NCBI RefSeq assembly: GCF_047663525.1
Contig: NC_092588.1
Span: forward strand, 143,118,001-143,182,000
DNA from: Anas platyrhynchos
Taxonomy: Eukaryota > Chordata > Aves > Anseriformes > Anatidae
Reading direction: 5' to 3'
DNA length: 64,000 nt
In this document: positions 41,014 through 51,100 of the stretch, in pieces
Numbering within the stretch: the first letter of the stretch is position 1
How the letters are laid out: each line of letters starts with the position of its first letter
The notes under the pieces: model-generated
Seen by the model: the letters and a program-made list of their open reading frames with translations, nothing else
Database searches by the model: none
Told to the model about the DNA's origin: nothing
Position numbers and translations under genes: made by a program

Positions 41014-41137
41014 CCAAGGAGCTGGAAGCTCGGACGGACGGACTCTCTCACATCTGGGGGATTTGAAGCGTCACCTTGCTCAGGTGGCTGCTGGTTGGAT
41101 CCTGTGCTATTCTGGAGAGAGTTCACTCTGCAGCCTC
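41014..41137 (-). other. Candidate 124-nt exon
   Basis: On the minus strand GGCCGTTTCCAACAG precedes 41137 and CTTGG|GTAAGTG ends the block at 41014. One frame is open throughout, Ser/Pro/Gln/Asn-rich with one N-glycosylation sequon. Its exit phase does not read through the next candidate exon at 40199, so the two cannot be joined into one open frame. Confidence 0.18.
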
Positions 41138-43646
41138 CTGTTGGAAACGGCCACTGAGTGGCTGAACGTGCCAGTTTGGCCAGAAAGAAGTAAAGAGCCA
41201 GAAAGAGGAAGAAAAAGGCAGGTTGTCCTCCTTGTGGTCAACCTCAGTTGATTACCAAGCTTCCATGGAAGAGGAAATGCAGGCTGTAACTCAGTACAAG
41301 CACAGTTAGAGCTGAAACAGAAATTAAGAGCTCAGCCTCCATTTCTGTCAGGCACCCTTAACCTTCTGGCTTTGCAAGCACTCCACATCCACATTTCCTC
41401 TTTACTTACCACCCCAAAAATTAGCACTCATCCCAGCCCACTCAGCCCTTTTCCTGGTAATGTGGTTAGCAAAAGCTGCGTATGTGGAGGTGCCTGAATA
41501 GCGAGCATCCCCGCAGTAGCTACGGATTCAGTGACTGCTTGTACCCGGGGCTTCCGCCAGTGGTTTGTGTAACCACCTCCACACAGAATTCCTTTCTGCA
41601 TACCACCCAAAAGCAGTTTCTCTGGTAACCACCAAACACCATCATAAATAATAAACTCTGTTTACTTGGCAGGAGTCAATACTCGAACGGTTTGAAAAAC
41701 CTGTTGATCACTAGAGCTTTACGTGGTGAGTACACACTGCAGCGTGGTTATAAAAGCTGGGAGTCATCACCTCTCCTCCAGCTAAGTACTGTTATTGGGA
41801 AGCCAGGTGGAAAAGCCACTACATTCAGGAAATGAGCCCAGAGCTCTGCCTGCATTTCACAGGAGCTCTGAATCAAGCACAGATATGACTTTCATAAACT
41901 GCATCTCCTCACAAACCAAATAAGCTGCAAGACACCCTGAGCAGCACTTCAGATCCAGCACTACAGTTTGGTAACCTGAACTTTGTCATTAAAGCCCCTA
42001 GCTTTCAACAGTCAAGTACCTTGCTGGATCTAACCCTGAAAGCCATGCAAAAAACAACATAGAAAATTAAGTTAGGAATAAATATGATGCTTCAGATTTA
42101 TAACCGGTCTTACTTCAGGTAGTGTCTTTCACAAGCCAGCCCCACAGAGCTGCTGTGATCTCCAGATTATCATTTCTCTTCTAGAAGTGTCTTAATTCAC
42201 GTCCTCTGAACAAACTGAAGCTGTTTAAGAAAATTTGTCAAGATTTGTAAGTATACCAGACAATCGATAAAAATACAGAAGACCTACACACCTGAATAAG
42301 GTTTATGACTTCAATAAAAAGAAACACTGCATTCCTTTGGGTCAATACAGAACAGAACGACAGGAGCCATTCTTAAGCACCATTCTGCAGGTACACTTCA
42401 CAATGACTGCCTCACTTGTGAGTTATTCTATGATGAACAAGCCCTGGAGATAGGCTATTATTGCTCTCCATTCGTGAATCCAAGTTTAAACAGAAAATTT
42501 ACAGTTTGGGACTACAGAAAGAGATTTAACGACAGCTTAACTTCTTATCTGAAATTTGAGAGGCGCAATGGAAGTAAATATTAGCTAACAGTTATATTCC
42601 CCCTTGATTTTGTAACTTTAAAAAAAACACATCTCAAGTTGCAATTGCAGTTGAGCTACGCTTTGTGGTAATACAGGTTGTGAGGTAGATATCTTTAAAG
42701 ACTTCCAATGCTTCCCCCAAAGGTTTTAACATCCTAAATAAAGTAATAAGAGACATTAGTTATAGTATAGGATTACTTGGAAAGCAACCAGTAATTACTG
42801 AATTACTGTCTGAGATGGATAACACAAGAAATTAACATTATTGCTCTTTGTAAACTTTCCCCAGTAAAAGCTGTTTTTAAAGTAGACAATTTCAAGCTCC
42901 CTTTCAGTTAATGAAGTGAACCCATTTACACGTGCAACTTTAAAAAAACAAGTCCTTGCTATTTAGTTAGTGCTTTTCAGAGACATCCTATTGCAATGTA
43001 ATTACTACCATGACCAGACCAAGGGGAAAGAGAATGCCAAGATACATCCAGTCAAATCACCTTCAGCTACTAAAAGAAAAACATTTTTGCTTTTATGCTT
43101 CAGTTCAGTATAAACAAGGGTGCCATGAATAGGGTGGTACTACAACAGTAACAGCACTCCTGAGGTTATCTCATTTTACCACCTCAGCGCTACTCAGGGG
43201 AAGCCAGTGGAAATGCTACACAATTGTTGATTAGCTCCCTCACGCTAATCCCTGCTGCAGAAGATGGAGCATAGCAATCAGAAGGATATAAAATTTGCTT
43301 ATAATTATTGGTGAAGAGCCGTTACCAAAACCATTCACATCTGCATACCCTTTATACTCGCACCTGAGAGACACATGGTTATCAAGTAGGGAAATTGCAA
43401 TTGCACTTGTTTCAATTCAGTGAATTGTTACAGAATGAAGATTTGACTTACAAAACAGGTTAAAGTTGCTGCTATACGTGAACGAGCAGGACAAAATTCA
43501 TGTGCTTACACAGAGAGACTTTGTGACTTCGAGATACAGGAAACAGGACTGAGATCTCTGTCAGTTTGGAGTCCTCATCCCAAGGCTCTGAACTACGTGC
43601 CTCATCCATAAGAATGGATAACAGCTGCCCATCTACCTCCAATCTC
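41138..43646. other. Non-coding stretch downstream of the SSNA1-like gene
   Basis: No coding region recognised. One interval with good minus-strand splice sites, about 42112-42220, has stops in all three frames, so it could at most be non-coding RNA. Confidence 0.4.
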
Positions 43647-43680
43647 TTTTTTTTTTTTTAAAGTTCCATTTTTATTTATT
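43647..43680 (-). terminator. Distal polyadenylation signal followed by a 13-A tract
   Basis: On the minus strand two overlapping AATAAA hexamers (43680-43671) are followed after 11 nt by 13 A residues (43659-43647). A signal followed closely by an A tract is what the 3' end of a reverse-transcribed mRNA looks like. It lies about 0.9 kb beyond the SSNA1-like stop. It may also be an unrelated A run. Confidence 0.35.
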
Positions 43681-44395
43681 TCTCTAAATTCCACGTTGCT
43701 CACTCTTCTTTACAATCTCTTTTTTAGTTAGCTCCAGTATACATGGTGTATATATAGCTGCTTGTAGTGCTGTGCCTTGCAAGCAGGGAGTATGTACTTG
43801 TACCTAAACCTTTCACCAGCGTGACTCCTTTCTATACAAGGTTTTTGAGTATAGCTTCAGAAAATGCACGAACCATGTGGATTCTTACAGTTTAACCTTC
43901 CATACCCTGCACTATTCATGTTTTCTTACCTTAATTGAATTCCAGGTAGGAGATGACTGTAAACACTGTCTGTCTTTGTGCATGCAACTGAAAGAAACCT
44001 CCAAACCCCTTAAAAGGAAGGAGCCAAGTAGCTGGTTCCTAAGTATTTGGTCCCTAAGTATTCAGAAAGTGAAAAGAAGTATTATCCGATTTACTTGCAT
44101 CCATTAGTTTTGCAATGGTTTTCTCCATAGCTGGGCAAGTAGGGAAAAGAAAAAAAGGGCAGGGGAAGGCAGGTGGGGGTAAGAGATCTGTCCAGATTTA
44201 AAGTAATATTCAGGCATTCAGCAGCAACCACCTGAAGCTCAAAAATAAAATGTTTTTTTCCTGTATTTCAGAATAGCCTTGAAACATCACCACATGAAAA
44301 ACTGACAGCCTCAAATCTGCCTCAACTACGTATTTGCAATAACTTTGCAGTGATTTAAGTGACTATATAGATTTTGTTAATAACAAAACAGCAAC

Positions 44396-44401
44396 TTTAT
44401 T
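44396..44401 (-). terminator. Proximal polyadenylation signal of the SSNA1-like gene
   Basis: TTTATT on the plus strand is AATAAA on the minus strand, about 170 nt beyond the stop codon. This would give a short 3' UTR. Confidence 0.45.
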
Positions 44402-44571
44402 TAATCTATTTAATCTACATTTTTTCTAATGCATTTAAAAACCATGGGAATTGTATAGGAAGGTTGAAGGGAAAGTCCCTCTCTATTTGTACTGCTGAGG
44501 TAGAGTTCTGCGGCTAGCCATGTCTCACCTAGCAGAATTTTAGTACTTTGGAATCCAAACACTTGACAGTT

Positions 44572-44916
44572 TCACGTTACATTACTTTTCAGTTCTGGGG
44601 TATGCTTTAAGTCTCCCACCTCCTTCTTCAGGACATTAAGCAAAGTTCTAGAACTATCCAAAATCTTCATGTAAGCAGTTTCAGCTTCGTTAAGAATTTT
44701 GCTAAGATCATTCCGCAAAGCTATCTTCTGGTCCAGGTTTTCAGACACATGCCCCAGTTGTTCATTCAGGGCTTGAATTTCATGCTGGAGCTTACTTTTT
44801 TCCTCTTCTGCTTGCTGAATTTGTTTGTTCAGCTCCTCTTTTTGCATACATAAGTCTTCGATGTATTTTACCAGCTCGTTATTGTAACCCTGAAGAATAG
44901 CTCCCGGCTGAGTCAT
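44572..44916 (-). CDS. SSNA1: SSNA1-like (NA14 family) microtubule-associated coiled-coil protein, intronless coding sequence
   Basis: An intact 114-codon frame starting [20 protein letters not shown]. It aligns without gaps to about residue 103 of human SSNA1 (119 aa) as I remember it, with somewhat over half the residues identical, including the YNNELVK block, the ENL..KIA.RN block and the AY.KIL.SS.TLL.VLK block. Almost the whole protein is charged heptad coiled coil; only the last ten or so residues diverge. SSNA1 proteins assemble into fibres on microtubules and promote nucleation and branching at centrosomes and cilia. The start is fixed by an in-frame TAG at 44926-44928, four codons upstream. 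The coding part has no intron, whereas I recall the mammalian gene as having three exons, so this may be a retrocopy or a divergent paralogue rather than the orthologue. No disabling change is seen. Confidence 0.88.
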   Translation of the reverse strand: MTQPGAILQGYNNELVKYIEDLCMQKEELNKQIQQAEEEKSKLQHEIQALNEQLGHVSENLDQKIALRNDLSKILNEAETAYMKILDSSRTLLNVLKKEVGDLKHTPELKSNVT

Positions 44917-44986
44917 CCTCCACTCCTATGCCCGAGCTCTGCCACGGCTTCCTGAGGTCCCCTTCTTGGCAACAGCCTTCTGCGCC
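44917..44986 (-). other. SSNA1: 5' UTR part of the SSNA1-like exon, after a probable splice acceptor
   Basis: Reading the minus strand, a pyrimidine-rich tract ends TTTGTTAG at 44987-44988 and the exon would begin GGCGCAGAAGG at 44986. The nearest good minus-strand donor upstream is GTAAGATG at 45385-45381, inside the CpG island. Together they predict a roughly 0.4-kb intron in the 5' untranslated region. Confidence 0.55.
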
Positions 44987-45385
44987 CTAACAAAGGGAAA
45001 CAAGGAGAAAATAGAAAGTTCTGTAACAGTTAGTATATATAATGTGATGATAACGCTGAGACAGGCCGAGGATACGCTGTTCAAGGTTTATACACTGTTT
45101 TTGAGGTGGGCCATGCTGTGTCCCTTGATGGAATAGGAGCAAGACAAAAGGCAGAGAGGGCTGAGCAGGGGGGCTCAACAAGCACAACCAGCAGCACCCA
45201 CCAGATTTTAAGCAAAATAAGGGGAATAAGGCATCTCCCCTCGCCCACAGAACCCGAATTTACCACAACCCACCCAATCTGACCCCCCCCAGCCCCACCA
45301 CCCCCCTCCCGAGCCTCCAGCGCCCCTCTCCCCGTCCCCCTGAGGGGGGATGCTGAAGCAGCGCAGCCCCCCAGGGACATCTTAC

Positions 45386-45450
45386 AACCACCTCCTCCCC
45401 GCCGGCCGCCTCCTGGCCGCGGCCGCGCCGCGCACAAAATGGCTCCTGCC
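45386..45450 (-). other. SSNA1: Putative non-coding first exon of the SSNA1-like gene
   Basis: A minus-strand donor (GT at 45385-45384, context GTAAGA) lies in the CpG island. Just upstream on the plus strand, at about 45435-45446, is a YY1-like AAAATGGCTCC motif, often found near start sites. The upper boundary is a guess. The exon is inferred from splice-site geometry alone. Confidence 0.4.
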
Positions 45451-45625
45451 TATACATCAAGTCCCCGGGCGGAAGGGGAGGCGAGCCGGGACCTTCCCTT
45501 TCCTACCTCGCAGCCGGAGCCGGTCCTTTACGGGCGCCCCATCGCTGCCCCCCGCCGCCTCTTGCGGTCCCCTCAGCGCCGGGCTCGCCCCCTCAGCGCC
45601 GCCAACGGCCGCGCCGAGCGGGGTG

Positions 45626-45912
45626 GCGGAAAGAGCCGTGCGCTTCCGAAGGGTGAGGGGGGGGTGGAAAATAACCCGAGCCCTCGCTCCGGAAACGGCC
45701 GATGTTTTCCGAAGACAGGTAGCGCTCGGCAGAGGAGGGCGGGGGGAGGGAGCGGCGGAAAGAGCCGATGTTTGCCGAAGGGCGGGGAGCGGGGGGCGTG
45801 GGGCTGGGCGAAGGCAGCCGATGTTTGCCGAAGGCAGAGTCGCCCGAGAGCAAAGGGGACAGCGGGGACGGCGCGCGGCGGAAAGAGCCGAAAAGAGCCG
45901 ACGTTGCCCGAG
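45626..45912 (+). repeat. Five-copy spaced promoter repeat, about 26 bp each
   Basis: Imperfect copies of GCGGAAAGAGCCGATG followed by TTTGCCGAAG begin at about 45626, 45688, 45755, 45808 and 45878, with spacings of 62, 67, 53 and 70 bp. Copies 3 and 4 share a 19-bp identical core, AGCCGATGTTTGCCGAAGG. Each copy has a GGAA-type half on the left and most have a CCGAAG-type half on the right. They sit immediately upstream of the WAC leader. Confidence 0.8.
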
Positions 45913-45939
45913 CGCGGCGGCGCCCGCGTTTCCCGGATG

Positions 45940-46263
45940 TAGTTGGAGGAGCGGCGGCGGCGGCGGCGGGCGGCGCAGCGGGGGGAGGAGGCGGCCGCGG
46001 CGGCTCCCACAGCGGCGGCCTCGGCGCTCCGGGGGCGTCTGAGCGGGCACGGGGCCGAGCTGCCGGCGTCTGGAGGAGGAGGAGATGGGCCCGTGAGCGC
46101 TGCTCGCAGCCCAGCCGCCCCCCCCCGCCGTGCTCTGCCTGCCTGCCCCCGGTGAGGCGGAGCGCTGCCTCCCCCTCCTCCTCCTCCCCCCTCGGCGCCC
46201 GTGGCCCGGCCGCGGCCGTCGCCTGCTGGTGCCCTCACACTCACGCACACAGGCCGGGCATTG
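45940..46263 (+). other. WAC: WAC 5' untranslated region (approximate)
   Basis: GC-rich leader upstream of the WAC start codon, beginning just after an ETS-type CCGGATGT motif at about 45933-45940. It contains a short CGG trinucleotide run at about 45952-45970. The transcription start is inferred from motif position only. Further upstream introns are possible but not needed, since no obvious acceptor lies between here and the ATG. Confidence 0.6.
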
Positions 46264-46304
46264 ATGGTAATGTATGCGAGGAAACAGCAGAGACTCAGTG
46301 ATGG
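46264..46304 (+). CDS. WAC: WAC coding exon 1
   Basis: 41 nt encode 13 codons plus two bases, followed by the donor GG|GTAAAT. The split glycine codon is completed by the first base of exon 2. Intron 1 is only 157 bp and very pyrimidine-rich before its acceptor. Confidence 0.95.
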
Positions 46305-48143
46305 GTAAATCCCTTCCTCCTCCTCCTCCTCCTCCTCAGGCCCCCGGCCCCTCCGCCATGTTGTGGGGCCCCCCCCACCCCCCCCCCCTTTGCCCCGGGG
46401 CCGCCTCCTCCTAACGCCTCTCTCTTTTCTCTCTCTTTTCTCTCTCCATTTCTCTCTCCAGCTGTCACGACCGCAGGGGGGACTCGCAGCCCTACCAGGT
46501 ACCTGCAGCGCCGGCCGCTAGGCCCGGGAGGAGGAGCAGGGGAGGGGAAGGAGGGGAAGGGGGGGGGGGGGGGGGGGGAGCTACTCCAGCCCAGGCTTCG
46601 GCCGCCGCCGCAGGCCGCGCCGCCCCCCGGCAGCCCTGAGGGGGCCCCGGAGCGCTGAGGGGGTGGTGAGGAGCCGGGGGGAGGCTGCCCGAGGAGGGGA
46701 CGGGGCTGTGGAGCGGCTGCGAGGCCGCCGGGGCCGGGCCGAGGAGGAGAGGCCTAGTGCGGGCCGGGCCGGGCTCGGGCCTAGAGGCGGGGAGGGGCGG
46801 GAGAGCGGCTCGGGGTCGGCGGCGGAGGAGCGGAGCCCCCGGGGGGAGGTGAGTGGGGGTCTCCCAAAAACAAAAGGAGGCTTGTTCCACCCCCCCGCCC
46901 CCCCTTCTTTAGCCCTTTCTTCGCCCCAAAACTGCGGCTGTGGGTTGAAACCTGAGCAGGGCTCGATTGGAGACCCTGAGTAACTTGAAGGGGGGGGGGG
47001 TGGAATGAGGGTTAATTTCGACGGTTGCCAGCTGCTGGGCTCCTTCGCCGAACATCAGAGCCTTGAGCTGCTGGCAATAACCTGGATTTCCGTCAGGCAG
47101 GTGCTGTATTCCTCTGTCTTGGCTATGGGGAAAAAAAAAATCGGTTCTCAGGGTGTGAATGTGGGGAATGCTGCGTGTGGTGATATTGCTCTCCTTAGGG
47201 CACATAATGGAAGTGTTTTATTACATTTCTGGGTATTTGTGCCACCATGAAGAGCAATCTGACAGTCCAGGGCAGCTGTCAGTGACAGTTCATGTAAATG
47301 TAAACACTTGCCCCTCAGAAGCTCAAGCTGCAAAATCAAGCACGTCAGAGAGAGGCAGAATATGTCATTTTTGGTAAACGTTTTAAAATTAATTTATCAA
47401 GTTACATGTTCCCCAAATTGTCAAGTTACACGCTCCCCAAACTAGATTTTTATTACATCTGTTACCAGGTTGCTAGTACTGAAATCCACCTCACAAAAGT
47501 TTAAGGTGAAACTGAGCACCCTCGATTACAGTCTGGAGGAGATATTCAAAGTTTACACTGATTCAATGCAACTTTCTGTTTATTCTCTTAATATCAGCAG
47601 AACTTGTGCTTTTCCCAGAAGTGTCAGAAGTACTGCAGCCTATGTACTGCTGAAAGCATGCAGTCCATCACTGGAAAGATAAAGAAATTAGGTCCATCCT
47701 AACGGCAGTTGTTAACTTTGGATCATGGTGGGAGCAAATGGTTTGAGTTCTAATTACAGAACTTGTTGCTTTAATGTAGGTAATTAAAATTAGAAAGGCT
47801 AATGTTGATTAATAAATGGGAAATGAAAAATTAATTACCTTTAAAAGTATTTTGGAAAGAGGTCTAAAACTTAGATCTGATGTTAATTTTTTTCTGTGAC
47901 TTTCTGTCTAATGTCAATGCCTGCTCTCTTGCGATCTTCTGTTACAGGCTCTTAAGTACTCATCCAAGAGTCACCCCGGTGGTGGTGATCACCGTCATGA
48001 CAAGATGCGAGACACCACAGATCCTTCACCACCAAATAAAATGTTGCGGCGCTCTGATAGCCCTGAAAACAAATACGGTGACAACACAGGGCACAGTAAA
48101 GCAAAAAGTGTGCATACTCACAGAGTTAGAGAGAGGGATGGTG
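46264..48143 (+). CDS. WAC: WAC, WW domain-containing adaptor with coiled coil; first three coding exons (5' partial gene)
   Basis: Joining 46264-46304, 46462-46498 and 47948-48143 gives 274 nt, 91 codons plus one base, with no stop. The product starts [14 protein letters not shown], continues through [12 protein letters not shown] and reaches a charged segment containing [18 protein letters not shown] and [10 protein letters not shown]. This matches the N terminus of vertebrate WAC as I remember it, with only scattered substitutions. WAC is a nuclear adaptor: its WW domain binds RNA polymerase II and its C-terminal coiled coil binds RNF20/RNF40, promoting H2B monoubiquitination; it also has reported roles in autophagy and mitotic entry. 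Only the low-complexity N-terminal region is here. The WW domain and coiled coil must lie in later exons beyond 64,000. Splice sites are GT-AG with phases that agree. The start is the ATG at 46264, which gives the family's conserved N terminus; a second in-frame ATG follows at codon 3. Confidence 0.96.
46369..46388 (+). repeat. C-rich runs in WAC intron 1
   Basis: C8, one A, then C11, just after the CTC/TCC trinucleotide run at about 46314-46337. It is G-rich on the minus strand. Confidence 0.8.
46462..46498 (+). CDS. WAC: WAC coding exon 2
   Basis: A 37-nt micro-exon preceded by a long CT-rich tract ending CTCTCCAG and followed by CAG|GTACCT. It finishes the split glycine and adds [12 protein letters not shown], the expected WAC residues 15-26, ending on a codon boundary. 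Confidence 0.95.
46559..46578 (+). repeat. Run of 20 G residues in WAC intron 2
   Basis: Uninterrupted G20, preceded by GGGGAAGG repeats, about 60 bp downstream of the exon 2 donor. It could form G-quadruplexes in DNA or pre-mRNA. Its true length in the assembly may be uncertain. Confidence 0.9.
47397..47444 (+). repeat. Two tandem 24-bp copies in WAC intron 2
   Basis: TCAAGTTACATGTTCCCCAA and TCAAGTTACACGCTCCCCAA begin adjacent 24-bp units that differ at only a few positions. Confidence 0.8.
47948..48143 (+). CDS. WAC: WAC coding exon 3
   Basis: 196 nt beginning after TTCTGTTACAG and ending G|GTGAGT. It encodes [10 protein letters not shown] through HRVRERDG, a Ser/Arg/Lys-rich segment ahead of the WW domain. 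From memory of human WAC, differences include Gly-Gly for Ser-Ser after SHP, Asp for Glu in HRHEK, Thr-Thr for Ala-Gly, and Gly/Asn replacing Ser in the KYSDS stretch. All are conservative in a disordered region. Confidence 0.95.
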
Positions 48144-51100
48144 GTGAGTTATCTTTAACCTTTATTTAAGCAATTACTAATCCTCATAAGTATCAAAATT
48201 GAGCAGTTACCACTCAGGTGAAGGGAACATTGCACTAAATGGTATACCTTGATGCTTGGAAAACTACAGAGAAACCAAAATGCACGTTTCGTTGGAAGCA
48301 GTCATTTTGGCAGTATAATACCTATTGATTTTCTTATTTTTACAGGTGTAGGAGTTTCTGTTTGGATCATAAAGCTTATATAAACTTTCCTTTTTTAAAT
48401 TAGTATGTCTGACTTATTTTAGACATGCAGCAACATTCAATAATGTGAAATGGTATTCTAGATTATTTTTCACTAGTGTTGCTGTCTTAGAGACTATAAC
48501 ATTGCTGTTTTAACATAATTTTGTGTATTGTAACGCTCTACTATGGCGTTTATCCTCTGAAACACATAACTACATAAAAAGGAAGAAAAGCTTCATATTT
48601 AGATGCTGTGTAGAATTCTTAACAATCTTAGAATGATAATCAAAGATAGTACTTAGAATCCCTCTTGGCAGAAGCTTAGAGTCAGCTCACCTGTGTTTTT
48701 ACAGGACATGATAGATAGTAATAACATGCCCAGATATTTCTTAACGGATACTATTTTCTATCCCTACCACCTAGAAACAGGAAAGAATAGGATTTTCCTT
48801 TTAATAAAAGATGTAACAGCTATAGTTTAGAAAATTGTGTTTACTGACTGAATTTGGAAGCCTGTTCCCAGTTTTGTAAGTATTCTAACTTGATATGAAG
48901 AACAAATATAAAGTATTCCAGTAGAGAACTTGGAACAAAGAAGCATTGATTCAAAGTTCCATATAAAGTTAACAATCTGTGATGTACGGATATATTTATG
49001 CTGCAGGATTGTTCCTTGTTGTAATAGTTTAAGTAAAATGTCTGGAAGTCCCGTTTAGAATATACTAGTTCACTACCACAAGGATATTTATGATACCCAA
49101 GTGTTCTTATAGTTCCTAATTTTTCTCCTTTTTTGGATTAATACAGAGGCTCTGTAGACCACTGATAATGTGATACGGTTCTGTAGAAGAATTACAAAAA
49201 CATACATCTTGTGTTAGTATGCTGGTTTTCATTATATTTGATCATACTTGAAGGTGTAGGAATCTCACAATCAAATGCATGTGTAAAACTGGTAGGCTGC
49301 TGTTCTGTGCTACTTTCCAAGACACAAATCGGCCTTCTCTTTCCTGTTCACCTGTCTGAAGATATTCGTCCTACATACTCTTGTAATTCTGCTGAGTTTT
49401 GCTACAATCAGTAATTTTTTTGTTTCAGTGCAGCTACGTTTGGTGGAGTTACGCATATATGAAAACATCTGGAGGCTCTATGGGGAGCACATTTGCTTAT
49501 TTGAGTACTGAAACTGTTCTTAAGGATAGGAAAGATATTCTGAAGTTCTCACTGAGTCTGGCTGGATTGAGTAGCTGGTAAATGACCTGACGTGCAGGTG
49601 TTCACAGTAATGATGGAGGAAAATGAAATATTTGTAGTTCTGTAAGTGTAAGGAACACTTAGAAACTTACTGCCCCTTCTCCTTACTAAGGCTGCAAACA
49701 CAATTAAAAAAAATCCTTTATTCTGATCTGAAAGTGCTTCTGTCTACATCGTATGTTAGTAGACTAGGAGAAGGAAGTAGTCTTAAACAGTTTGAGGGAA
49801 GTTAGTAATTTTGAAACATAAGCATCTGTAATGGAACGGCTAAGTGATTTGTGTGTGTGTGTGCTGTTAATAAGGTTAGTTTGGTGCCAGTTTAAGGGTT
49901 TCAGAACATAATCAAAACAACCAAAGTTGTGTTAAGCACTACGCGTTGCATATAGTAAACCAAAGTTGAGCAGGTATGAGCAGGAGGATGTTAACTTTGT
50001 CTTCCAGAGTAACTACATACAGGTTTGCACTTGTTGGATCTTTTTTTCTGTCCCACTATGACTTACTGAATCTTTCTGTCATTATGAATTGAAGGTAGGT
50101 GTTAGAATGTAGGTAAATGTGGACGTTTACACGTTGCTAATATCCAAAAGACATCATCTAATAATTTACCATGCCCTCTGTCTGCTGAAGTGCACCGAGG
50201 TACTGTTTGTTGTTGTAATATTAACACGGTTTTGCAGGTGCAGACATACAAGGGAGAAAAAGGAAAAGTCTGTCTTTGTTTAAATGAGCTGGTAAAAAAA
50301 AAATTGAAAAAAGCTAAAAATTTTCTTCAAAGTCCTAATATGACTTTTTTACTTCATGAGTGTAAAATAGGCTTGGTTGTGTTTTTTTTTTGTAGTTGCC
50401 CTGCATTATTTTAAAATGAGAGGTGCTTGATTTGTAACTACTACAAAGGTATTACTGCCTTCCTATCATCCAGCTGAATTTATCAAAACAAATCACATTG
50501 AAAAATCTCCAGTATTTATTTCCCCAAACTGCATTAAAGCCCCATACAAACCATCTGTTTTTCTCTCATCCCTTAGAAAATAAAACAAAAATGTGGAGTG
50601 TTATTGCTGAACAGAAAGCTGAATTAACCGAACCTGCTCCCTTTCAAGTTAGTCTTTGAGAAGTCATTCCTGTATACCCTTACTAAGTTTTGCTGTCAAG
50701 TGATAAAAAAGATACACCAGGACAGCATGCTGATTGGTATTTCAGACTCATTTAGTCATGACTGGTTCACTTTTTTGTGGTAAATACAGAACTGGCTAAG
50801 TGTAATTTAAAGATTTGAGTGGACGCATATAAAATGTAAGAGCTATAATTAAATTGATTTCAAATGAATACCTCAGAAATGGCAGAACCTCCCACTGCAA
50901 ACAGCTTTGGTACCTGTGTAAAGGTATTTGTCATCATCCCTTATTTCTGTAGTATTTGTAGCAGAATCTTTTGTGTTTGTAGAACTGTATCCATGGTGAG
51001 AAATTTAACTGCTTACAATTAAGGCTTTAAAACTTGGGTTGGGGTAGGCCCTCCATACTGATACAGTGCAAACAAAGCATTTTTCAGAGTTGCTTACAGC

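Larger units (their letters stand above)
45290..46900. promoter_or_regulatory. CpG island, bidirectional promoter of the SSNA1-like gene and WAC
   Basis: About 1.6 kb very rich in G+C and CpG, flanked by AT-rich DNA. It lies between and over the 5' ends of two divergent genes. Motifs seen include repeated CGGAA/TTCCG ETS-type sites, a CCGGATGT ETS site at about 45933, a YY1-like AAAATGGC at about 45437, and a YY1-like CCGCCATGTTG in WAC intron 1 at about 46353. I see no TATA box, as is usual for broadly expressed genes. The long overlapping open frames here result from GC richness. Confidence 0.85.

Noticed and set aside
42112-42220. Well-bounded minus-strand exon candidate
   Set aside because: Stops in all three frames, so not coding; no other support for an RNA gene.
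45081-45437. 118-codon minus-strand frame covering the putative SSNA1-like first exon
   Set aside because: It crosses the predicted donor into intron sequence and shows no similarity; the true start is fixed downstream by an in-frame stop at 44926-44928.
45457-46248. 263-codon minus-strand open frame (and a 230-codon plus-strand frame) over the WAC promoter
   Set aside because: Arg/Pro/Gly/Ala-rich translations overlapping on both strands in a CpG island, where stop codons are rare. The apparent repeated peptides only reflect the promoter repeat array.
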